Positions 53,341-61,757 of a stretch of DNA of 64,000 nt are shown here, piece after piece (positions within the stretch are counted from its first letter, which is position 1; each line of letters begins with the position of its first letter). Below the pieces are notes generated by a model, which was given only the letters and a program-made list of their open reading frames with translations, had not been told where the DNA came from and searched no databases. Source of the DNA: Halomonas binhaiensis (GTDB taxonomy: Bacteria > Pseudomonadota > Gammaproteobacteria > Pseudomonadales > Halomonadaceae). The DNA lies in contig NZ_CP038437.2 in the NCBI RefSeq assembly GCF_008329985.2, positions 3,348,001-3,412,000 on the forward strand. Reading direction: 5' to 3'. A program made the translations under genes and the position numbers.

Positions 53341-55098
53341 ATGAGCACTACTTTTCGATCCAACACCACTGCAAACAACCAAACTCTTCGAAAGCAAAAA
53401 CAGTGTTTTCGAAAATATTTGTCTCAACTGCGTACTCTACCTGACACGCCGCTCCCCCGAGATATCCTTCTATCGATTCTTGATCGTTATCTTGATTCAC
53501 CGGAGGCTTTCAAGGGCATAGACTATACTTTCGTCAAAAACACAGCCATAGACAATACACTGAAATGGCTCAAATCGTTGAATATCGAGTATGCTGCTTA
53601 CTGGGCAGGATCCCTTTATTCCAACCTAATCCCCTCAGAATTACGTAAACAGCAAGCGAATTATTTCACCCCTCCTCCGCTGACTAACCGTCTTCTCGAT
53701 AAGATTAACAACAACGAAAAAAATTTTCTGCTTGGCAGAATCATTGATCCTGCATGCGGCGGTGCAGCTTTCCTTATTCCTGCTCTTCTTCGCCTGAAAT
53801 GCAATAATAATTTTCAGAGAATGAGCCCGTATGAACGTTTACTTCACGTAGAAACCCACTTCTTCGGCGCTGACATTGACTCTGCTTTGGTCGAGACCAC
53901 AAAGATTTTTCTCTACGCCATAATGGCCGACGATATTTCTGCCTCTGGCTATAGACCTCAGTGGAACATTCTGACCCAAAATGGTCTAGAGGCTTTCAGT
54001 GATACACTGGGTTCCTTCAACCTAGTGCTGAGCAATCCCCCTTATCGGAAAATGAAGCGTGCTGAGGTTGAGCAACTAAGCACCCCTCGTCTGCGAAATA
54101 TTGTAGAGGGCCAATCAAATCTCTATGCTCTGTTTACTCTACACGCATTAGATCTTCTTCAGGACGGCGGTGAGGCTTGTCTCATTACTCCAATGAGCTT
54201 CTTTTCCGGGAGGACATTTTGCAAGCTGCGTCAGGCTCTCGACAACGAAGCGTATATAAAAAGCTTGGACTTGATTCATGAAAAGGGCAGTTCCTTCTTC
54301 GGCGCAGAGCAGGATGCGGCGCTGACTCATTTATGTAAGGGGAGACAGCCTAACAACCACCAGACACGAATCAATCTCATTGACACAGAGGAACGGGTAA
54401 CCGATTTAGGGTTGTGGACCATTAGCCAAGGCTCTTCTCCCTGGACTTTCCCCAGGACAACCGAAGGTGTAAATGTACTGAATCGTTGCCAGAAATTAAA
54501 TGCAAGAATTGTGGACTACGGTTATAAAATCGTCACAGGGCATCTGGTCGACTATCGAGATAAACGACCGCGATACACCAGTCTAGATAAGGCGCCTAAC
54601 CCTCAAAAAGTCCTCCCTCTGATATGGGCTCATGCCGTACAGCCGGGTGTACTTGATATTGAACGGGCCCGAGCAGCAGGATGCCCTTGCTTTGTAGATC
54701 AATCTACCATTCCAAGCGGAGCCGGTGAAATCCGTACACCAGCTGTAGCCCTTCAGCGAGTTACCGCGCCCAAGCAAGTAAGACGCCTAGTTGCTGCTGC
54801 AATTCCTACCAACCTTTACGAGACCTTTGGAGGTGTAGTGGGTGAGAACCATGTCCTATTTCTCGTTGCCATAGAAAATCCACCGCTTGTGCCAGCTGAG
54901 GGGTTAGCAGCCCTAATCGGATCGTCCTGGACAAATGAGCAGTTTCGCTGCATCTCAGGAGCGACCAATGTATCCAGCTATGAGCTTAGTCAGTTGAGAT
55001 TGCCTCCCCCTGAACATTTGGTCGCTGCTTACGAAAAAACAAAGGACTGGATAGAAGCAGTAACACAGATTACTCAAGGGGAGATAACCCATGCATGA
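53341..55098 (+). CDS. N6-adenine DNA methyltransferase of a DISARM-like operon
   Basis: A 585-residue enzyme from the ATG at 53341 (MSTTFRSNTTANNQTLRKQK); the frame is open to 53083 but the extra part is not typical. Motif I (IIDPACGGAAFLIPALL, about residues 133-149) binds S-adenosylmethionine and motif IV is SNPPYRKM (about 227-234), so it modifies adenine N6 in DNA. A C-terminal region of about 300 residues may recognise the target (Eco57I/type IIG-like). Its end overlaps the next gene by 8 bases. In class 1 DISARM, DrmMI is of this type. A+T-richer than the chromosome around it. Confidence 0.8.
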   Translation: MSTTFRSNTTANNQTLRKQKQCFRKYLSQLRTLPDTPLPRDILLSILDRYLDSPEAFKGIDYTFVKNTAIDNTLKWLKSLNIEYAAYWAGSLYSNLIPSELRKQQANYFTPPPLTNRLLDKINNNEKNFLLGRIIDPACGGAAFLIPALLRLKCNNNFQRMSPYERLLHVETHFFGADIDSALVETTKIFLYAIMADDISASGYRPQWNILTQNGLEAFSDTLGSFNLVLSNPPYRKMKRAEVEQLSTPRLRNIVEGQSNLYALFTLHALDLLQDGGEACLITPMSFFSGRTFCKLRQALDNEAYIKSLDLIHEKGSSFFGAEQDAALTHLCKGRQPNNHQTRINLIDTEERVTDLGLWTISQGSSPWTFPRTTEGVNVLNRCQKLNARIVDYGYKIVTGHLVDYRDKRPRYTSLDKAPNPQKVLPLIWAHAVQPGVLDIERARAAGCPCFVDQSTIPSGAGEIRTPAVALQRVTAPKQVRRLVAAAIPTNLYETFGGVVGENHVLFLVAIENPPLVPAEGLAALIGSSWTNEQFRCISGATNVSSYELSQLRLPPPEHLVAAYEKTKDWIEAVTQITQGEITHA

Positions 55099-57592
55099 AG
55101 GGGAGATTAGAATTCTACCCGACCCAGATCAAAAGTCGGGAATTTTTATGGAAGGTCTATTGGCCCTAGAGGACACTCCCGAAAAGGTATTGGAACTGTC
55201 CAAATCATTCCTCAGGCTGGTAGAAATAACGCGCACCCTGTTGGATTCTGGCGGTATTGCAGCCCGTCTACTATGGCCTGGCAAAGTGCCACACCCAGGA
55301 CTAGCCCACCTTATGGCTAACCTTGTCGCCTACGAGGAAGACTCTAGTGCGCTAAGAACCCTAATCTACCCTGCTTCGTTGTCCCGATTTAATCATCTCA
55401 ACAATTATATCCTTTTCGGAGAGCACTTACGGAAGCTGGCTAACGAGTACCAGGAATACTACCTCTCCGAAACCGGCGGCTTGCGCTACAACACCACACT
55501 GCTGCTATTCGCTCTTGCGCGCTTGCCTTGGGTATACGCCAATGAGGTACTGCCGACCTATCATTACCGAACAGGTGAATCCTCATGGCCCGTTCGTCCC
55601 GGGAACCTGTTCCGGGAGAGTGACCTCAGCCACCTCAAAGCTGGAGAACGCAAGAATGCCCGCGCACTGATGGAGCAAAATGCCATCCTCGAATCGCCCA
55701 TGGGCCTACTTTCCATCAGCGGGCGGGTTAAAAATGACGTGGTGACGAGTGAATTGCGCAGTCTTTTCGCCAATCCAGAAGCACGACCGAACTTAGTAAT
55801 CTTCGATGCCCGACGTATTATGCTCAATCTCTCCGGATGGGATCACAACGTCATGGTGATACGCTTGGCCGAGCTTGTCTCTCTCATGGAGAGAACTACA
55901 AATCCACCGGGATTGCTGATTCTCACCGATACCCCTTCCACTTGGCGTCACTTGCAGATCACCCTAAAAAGCCGTAGCGCTAATATCTCCGAAGCCATGA
56001 CACGCATAATGCTGGATAATAGTGCTATCTGGGCCACCCCTCGTGACCACATACTAACCCAATGTAAAGCGGAGACTTTGCAAGTCTACCAAGCTGAGCT
56101 CAACAAGCCATATATCATCGATACTTACGCAGCAAATGTTATCCAGAAACTATATCGTTTGCCCTATGAAATGAGCGCTATTGACCGCAATGGTCGATCC
56201 GTACTGAAGCGCGCAGCTAGCGTGCTAGGTAACATCTCCGCCCTGACGCTGAACCTAGAAGAACTCAAAGCTCTGGTACCAGATGCCACAGGCTTCGAAC
56301 GAGCTTTCGACCGCATAGACTGGCGCAAGGCCAAGCGTGCAGTGCTCCGGTGGGCCCGTGATGCCAACTGGGTGCTCGAAGACTCCGAAATTGAGGCGGT
56401 ACTCAATGCCGGCGATAAGCTTATCGAATACTGGAAGGCAAAAGGGCAACCCTTTGCCCAAGCTGTAAGAGAGAGCATGAATAAGGTCCAAGGTAACCAC
56501 CTACAGTTGGTGGTTGGCTCTTCTTTAGAAGCTTATGCTTGGAACCAAGCCGAACTAGCAGGTCTGGAAGCTGTACCAGTGTTCCAAGTTACCGCCAAGG
56601 TAGGACCGCATATACCTACTATTTACACGGCATTGACTACACAACTGATCGACGAGTTGCTGCTGAGCCCCCAGTGCGATGATATCGAGATTGTTCTCAC
56701 CCCCAAGTACGTGCGCCTAGCTCAGCATCATATTGAAGGCCTGCTCGCAAGCTCGGGTCTTGAGCCGTTAAAACCGGCTATCGAGAGATTACTCTCAATA
56801 TTCAACGAGGCCCAGAGGGACGAGAGCTTTGAAATCCTGGTGCAGAGCCAGACCGGGTCCCAAAACGAGCGAGTCTACGACGATCATAGCTATGACCCAG
56901 AGCTCCTCATCCAGCTGGATCACGAGGAGCTCTGGTACCGTTGGAGCAATTCCCAGTTTCTGCGCAGAAATCGCCAAGGGGACATGGAGATAGTGAAGGG
57001 ACGGGACCTACGTAAAGGTGACCAGGTACTCAGCATCAGTGATGAGCTTCGCGAGGAACTGCGTGAGATTCTCAGCGAGAAAGACTGTGAAGTCCTCATG
57101 TCTAGCCATCAGAGTAGCGGCTTGCTGAGTCTATATCACCGCGAAATCTGCCACCGTTATGAAAGCTACCCAGCACCAGAAAGCCAGCGTTTCGGGGCGA
57201 TTAACGAGGCTCTGATAAAAGCTCACCCCAACTTCAACATCAGCCGTAACATGCTGTGCAGCTGGTTGGCCCCAGCTCTAGAAGAACACCTTAATGGCCG
57301 CGCGCATGCACCACAAAAACAAGAGCACTTCAATGCCTTTTGCAATATCCTGGGAGTTCCGGAAACCATGCAGGACATCTTCTGGCAAGCCGTACGCGCC
57401 CATCGAGGGGCCCGGCGTCGGGATGGTCGAGTTGAGAGCGGCCTAATCCTCATGTACCTGATGAAGCCGGAAGCCATCGTTTACCTAGACACACCGATGG
57501 AAAAGCTGCAGCGCTTCAGAGAGCGCCTGTTGATGAACTTCTCGAAAGTTACAGATATCACCCCATTGGAGGATAACGATGATGAATCGTGA
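55091..57592 (+). CDS. drmE: DrmE-like DISARM protein
   Basis: An 833-residue protein with no recognisable enzymatic motif. Length, position directly before the drmA-like helicase, and overlap with it (14 bases) fit DrmE, the protein of unknown function that marks class 2 DISARM. Features include LSRFNHLNNYILFGEHLRKL, a NLVIFDARRIMLNLSGWDHN segment, PGLLILTDTP, and an Arg-rich C-terminal part (VRAHRGARRRDGRVESGLIL). The gene is translationally coupled at both ends. Assignment rests mainly on size and context, so I hold it at moderate confidence. Confidence 0.6.
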   Translation: MHEGEIRILPDPDQKSGIFMEGLLALEDTPEKVLELSKSFLRLVEITRTLLDSGGIAARLLWPGKVPHPGLAHLMANLVAYEEDSSALRTLIYPASLSRFNHLNNYILFGEHLRKLANEYQEYYLSETGGLRYNTTLLLFALARLPWVYANEVLPTYHYRTGESSWPVRPGNLFRESDLSHLKAGERKNARALMEQNAILESPMGLLSISGRVKNDVVTSELRSLFANPEARPNLVIFDARRIMLNLSGWDHNVMVIRLAELVSLMERTTNPPGLLILTDTPSTWRHLQITLKSRSANISEAMTRIMLDNSAIWATPRDHILTQCKAETLQVYQAELNKPYIIDTYAANVIQKLYRLPYEMSAIDRNGRSVLKRAASVLGNISALTLNLEELKALVPDATGFERAFDRIDWRKAKRAVLRWARDANWVLEDSEIEAVLNAGDKLIEYWKAKGQPFAQAVRESMNKVQGNHLQLVVGSSLEAYAWNQAELAGLEAVPVFQVTAKVGPHIPTIYTALTTQLIDELLLSPQCDDIEIVLTPKYVRLAQHHIEGLLASSGLEPLKPAIERLLSIFNEAQRDESFEILVQSQTGSQNERVYDDHSYDPELLIQLDHEELWYRWSNSQFLRRNRQGDMEIVKGRDLRKGDQVLSISDELREELREILSEKDCEVLMSSHQSSGLLSLYHREICHRYESYPAPESQRFGAINEALIKAHPNFNISRNMLCSWLAPALEEHLNGRAHAPQKQEHFNAFCNILGVPETMQDIFWQAVRAHRGARRRDGRVESGLILMYLMKPEAIVYLDTPMEKLQRFRERLLMNFSKVTDITPLEDNDDES

Positions 57593-60500
57593 TGATCCTA
57601 CCGATATCCCAGATGTGCTGAAAGAGGCTGTCGCCCTGGGAATCGTGCAAATGCTCAATGACCGAGTTTCCGGGCGGGACGAAGATTCCAGCGTTATTTT
57701 TGGTGCAGCACCAGCAGATGTTTTAGTGTCGGGATTCCTGTTACCGCCGCGGCCACAAGGTAGTAGGATCATCAATGATGAAGGGGACGTGGATGGGGCC
57801 CTCAAGGCGTTCGAAGACGGCGACCCGGTCACTCGCCAGATTCACATTAGCAATCACGGCCTAGACTTTCTAGTCCACGCGAAAGAAGAAGGCACCCTCG
57901 TCGTGCGTCCGCGCTTTTCCATCTACCTGCGCACGATCCCTACCCGAAAAGAGCTCGACCAACATGATCTGTGGCCAGTGCCGAGGCTCTCCGGAGATAC
58001 CCGCAGAGCTATCAGAGAGAAGCTCAAAGCGCGCAAGGAGAGATCCCCAACGAAAGAGGGGGAGAGTCAGAAGGCGCGCCATGAACGCCTGCTCGACGAA
58101 GTGCGCACGGAAATTGGCCTACCGCCGTTGAGCATGGAGAAGGACATGGCTGACGAGGCCGCGGTCTCCCTAGAAGAAGCCGTGAACAGCTTGGTGGTTA
58201 AGGCCAAAGAGGACAAGGCAGTGCAGGGCAAGGCTGGTGATACGCCCAGCATCAACGCCCTATTCGACTCCATTCCCGTGCCGCATAAATGGGTACGTAT
58301 CCCGGTACGTCCCGAACCCCTGATCCTGAATTTCCCCTCCTGCCGGTCTGACCTGGATACCCAGCTTCGCTCTCACGAGGCGCTGATCCAGAAAACCATT
58401 CAGGAGGCCATCCAGATCTGGATCCAAGCCGACCCCGAACGGGGCCGGCACCTTTACCGGAGCCGTACGTCCATCCTATACAGCGAGCTAGAAAACTGGG
58501 ACAGCTTCATTGATCGCGTCAACCGGGTAGATCAGCCTCCTGTGCTGCCTGCACACAAGGTGTCCTGGGATATAACCTTCAGGAGCAACTGGGAAAACCC
58601 AGAACAACTGAGCACCCGTATATCCCTGATCAACGACAGCCAGGATCCAGATGACAAGCGGAAACTTCTGCGGGCAAACCGGGACTGGGAAGGTACCCTA
58701 TTCGATCTAAGCCTCGAAGTGGAACTCGAGGAGACCCTACATGTGCCTTTGAAGATGAGTCGCATCGAGCGCTCCTACCGGGTGAACCGTTTCCTGAATT
58801 ACCCCGCTATCGGTCTCAACGGAGGTGTGCGCCGCTTGCGTTCGAGCCCCGGGCATATTCACTTGGGAACCACTTGGACGCCGCAATTCACCCAGCCACG
58901 AATGGAGCCTGTGCCACACGCGGGCATCAACCGGCGCATTCGCGACCTCGCCCAGCCAGGCGGCCACATTCATCTGCAGAGCTTGCGTGAGGCCTATGCA
59001 CACTGGATTGATGACGTGGCCAAAAACACTGACCTTGAGGCCATGGGTTTCAGCGGTGAGGAACTGGAGAAAGAAGAAGGGGCTCTCGACCGGGATGTAG
59101 AGGAAGGCTGGAAGGTAGAGATGGCCGCGGTCAGTGCCGGTCTGAGTATCCTAGAGGACTCTTATGAAGCCTGGAGTGCCAGGGGGCCACAGAGCGACGC
59201 GAAGGCCGCACCGTACGAAGCATGGCTGGCCATGAACGAGACAATGGCGAATATGATGCAGAGCCGTACAGGAAACGACCATGCCCAGTGGCGACTTTTC
59301 CAGATCGCCTTCATCCTTGCCAATCTGCCGACCCTTGTGACCCGCATGAAGGCCTTCCATGGCTTGTTTGAGGAATATAGGGACGAGGCGGTAACTCTAC
59401 TGTACTTCTCCACCGGTGGGGGCAAGTCAGAAGCCTTCCTCGGCTTACTAGCCTTCAACCTCCTACTTGATCGCATCCGTGGCAAGTACTTCGGCGTAAC
59501 CGCCATGCTCCGCTACCCACTACGGCTACTAACCATTCAGCAGGCCAACCGTACCGCGCGTGTGCTTGCCCAGGCTGAGCTCGTGCGCAAGTCACACCAA
59601 TACGGCGGCGAGCCCTTCGCTATCGGCTTCTGGGTGGGCAGTGGTGGTTCACCAAACTGGCGAAAAGACGTCAAGGGTGTGCCTCCCCTGAGCAAGGGAG
59701 TCGGGCCTCTCTCCGACAAAGAGGCCAGCGCCTACGAGAAGGCGAAGGAAGACTGGCTCAAGATCATCAAGTGTCCTTTCTGCAGCAGTACTACTATGCT
59801 GCGCAAGACAGACAACGGGATGCTGGCCCACGTTTGCACTGACGCTCACTGCGAAACTCATGCCGGCCAAGCCTACCAACCTCTGCCGTTCTATATCTGC
59901 GATGAGGATATCTACAAGAAGGCACCGTCAGTGCTCCTCGGCACGGTCGACAAGCTTGCCCTTATCGGGCAGAACGACAGCACCCTCAAAAAGGTGTTCA
60001 GCATGTTTGGACTCGCCGGGTGGCTCAACGAGAACGGCGAATTGGTGGCACCTACTCGAGCTAACCTCGAAGCGACCGAGAAGAACCAAGGCGGATTCAC
60101 TCGCCTAAAACCGGCGTTCGAGGATGGTGTGGACTTGTTCCACGACCCATTCCCCTCGTTGCTGGTACAAGACGAAGCGCACTTGCTCAACCAATCCCTG
60201 GGCACCTTTGCTAGCATTTTCGAAACTCTCTTCGAAGCTTCGCTCGACCACCTGGGTGAGGTCATGCCTCACAAGGTGGTAGCCCACTATCCGGGAACTG
60301 GGGGTACCACCCGCCGCAAGGCCAAGGTCATCGCTGCCACGGCCACAGTATCGGATCCGGAACGGCACATGGAGCACCTCTACCAGCGCAAGATCCCAAC
60401 TGTGCAATTCCCTCATCCGGGGCCGGACATCTACCGTTCGTTCTACACTCAGCCCAAGGTGCGTGACACCCCACCCGCCGACCTTAAGCCGGATCAGGAA

Positions 60501-61745
60501 GAGCATGCCTCACATTGGTCGCGCATTTATTGTGCGATCCTCACCAACGGTCGTGCCCATACCTCGGCCACAGCCAACATTCTGGGCAATTTTCATCTGA
60601 TCATCACTGAGCTTTACGAGGCGCTATACAGTGCTGATGCGGGTCGTCAGGAAGTGGTGCGTCAGCGACTACTGAAGAGCATCGATCCGGAGCACCCCAA
60701 TGCGAAACAGTTTCGAGACCAACTCCTACAGGAGACAACAACCCCTGAGCGACTACTAACTCTTGTAGACCTACACCGTATCGCACTCACCTATGTAACT
60801 AACAAGAAAGGCGGTGATCAGGTTCTGAATGCGGAACGCGAAGAAACCCGAAAGTGCCACGAGAACAAGGGTCTGTCCTATGGCGGCGGGGTAACACGCA
60901 TGATCACCGGGGATGTCTCCCAGGGCGAAATCCAGAACGTCATCGACATCGCCGAGAACCTTCCAGATCCACATCCCGGCCTGGAAGGGCTCATGCGTTC
61001 TGTAATCGCCACTTCCGCAGTCTCTCACGGCGTCGACGTCGACGAGTTCAACTCCATGTTCTTCGCCGGGGTGCCCTCGAACATTGCCGAATACATCCAA
61101 GCCTCATCCCGGGTGGGGCGGACGCATACCGGCTTTGTACTGCTGATTCCCACCCCGCAGCAGCGACGGGACCGCTACATAGTTGAGGTCTTCGATGGCT
61201 TCCACCGCTTCCTTGAGCGCATGGTTCAACCGGCCCCAATTGACCGCTTCGCACGGCAGGCTATGGAACGAAGCTTCTCCAGCATCTGGCTCAACTATCT
61301 CGGCGGAATTCTGCCACTTGCGAAGTTCCTAGATGCGGATAAACAGCGTTGGAGAGATGGTTCCTCCGTGAATCAAATCCTACGCGAGTTTCAAGGAGGC
61401 AAGGCAATCATGAACCGGGAGGCATTCAAGACTTACGTCAAAGAGGCGCTCGGCATCAACCAGGAATTCCTAGAAGAGAGTAATTTCGAATACTACCGAA
61501 AGCACTTTGACAATCTCACCGTGGAATTGATCAATTACCTACAAAAGGCAGTCAACGAATATAGCGACTCGGGCGACTTGTCGATGTACCGCTACTTCAG
61601 CGAATTTGCCCTCGTAAAGGAAGAACAACCCATGACATCCCTACGTGATGTGGATGAAAACGGGATCATCACGCAGAAGACCCAACGGGACAAGATCGTG
61701 GCTACGCGCACCTTGCTGCAGGTGGCGAAGCATGGCAAGGCCTGA
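57579..61745 (+). CDS. drmA: DISARM helicase DrmA
   Basis: A 1388-residue protein of the SF2 helicase type. Walker A-like YFSTGGGKSEAFLGLLAFNL (about residues 607-626) followed by MLRYPLRLLTIQQANRTARV is a hallmark of DrmA; a small zinc finger (IKCPFCSSTT and VCTDAHC) lies near 735-765; the DEAH box is LLVQDEAHLLNQSL (about 861-874); helicase C has IATSAVSHGVDVDEF (about 1142-1156) and QASSRVGRTHTGF (about 1172-1184). Residues 1-580 contain no named domain. In the family DrmA acts with DrmB to recognise and restrict foreign DNA. It overlaps drmE and is 12 bases before drmB. Confidence 0.85.
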   Translation: MMNRDDPTDIPDVLKEAVALGIVQMLNDRVSGRDEDSSVIFGAAPADVLVSGFLLPPRPQGSRIINDEGDVDGALKAFEDGDPVTRQIHISNHGLDFLVHAKEEGTLVVRPRFSIYLRTIPTRKELDQHDLWPVPRLSGDTRRAIREKLKARKERSPTKEGESQKARHERLLDEVRTEIGLPPLSMEKDMADEAAVSLEEAVNSLVVKAKEDKAVQGKAGDTPSINALFDSIPVPHKWVRIPVRPEPLILNFPSCRSDLDTQLRSHEALIQKTIQEAIQIWIQADPERGRHLYRSRTSILYSELENWDSFIDRVNRVDQPPVLPAHKVSWDITFRSNWENPEQLSTRISLINDSQDPDDKRKLLRANRDWEGTLFDLSLEVELEETLHVPLKMSRIERSYRVNRFLNYPAIGLNGGVRRLRSSPGHIHLGTTWTPQFTQPRMEPVPHAGINRRIRDLAQPGGHIHLQSLREAYAHWIDDVAKNTDLEAMGFSGEELEKEEGALDRDVEEGWKVEMAAVSAGLSILEDSYEAWSARGPQSDAKAAPYEAWLAMNETMANMMQSRTGNDHAQWRLFQIAFILANLPTLVTRMKAFHGLFEEYRDEAVTLLYFSTGGGKSEAFLGLLAFNLLLDRIRGKYFGVTAMLRYPLRLLTIQQANRTARVLAQAELVRKSHQYGGEPFAIGFWVGSGGSPNWRKDVKGVPPLSKGVGPLSDKEASAYEKAKEDWLKIIKCPFCSSTTMLRKTDNGMLAHVCTDAHCETHAGQAYQPLPFYICDEDIYKKAPSVLLGTVDKLALIGQNDSTLKKVFSMFGLAGWLNENGELVAPTRANLEATEKNQGGFTRLKPAFEDGVDLFHDPFPSLLVQDEAHLLNQSLGTFASIFETLFEASLDHLGEVMPHKVVAHYPGTGGTTRRKAKVIAATATVSDPERHMEHLYQRKIPTVQFPHPGPDIYRSFYTQPKVRDTPPADLKPDQEEHASHWSRIYCAILTNGRAHTSATANILGNFHLIITELYEALYSADAGRQEVVRQRLLKSIDPEHPNAKQFRDQLLQETTTPERLLTLVDLHRIALTYVTNKKGGDQVLNAEREETRKCHENKGLSYGGGVTRMITGDVSQGEIQNVIDIAENLPDPHPGLEGLMRSVIATSAVSHGVDVDEFNSMFFAGVPSNIAEYIQASSRVGRTHTGFVLLIPTPQQRRDRYIVEVFDGFHRFLERMVQPAPIDRFARQAMERSFSSIWLNYLGGILPLAKFLDADKQRWRDGSSVNQILREFQGGKAIMNREAFKTYVKEALGINQEFLEESNFEYYRKHFDNLTVELINYLQKAVNEYSDSGDLSMYRYFSEFALVKEEQPMTSLRDVDENGIITQKTQRDKIVATRTLLQVAKHGKA

Positions 61746-61757
61746 GGAGAATCGAGG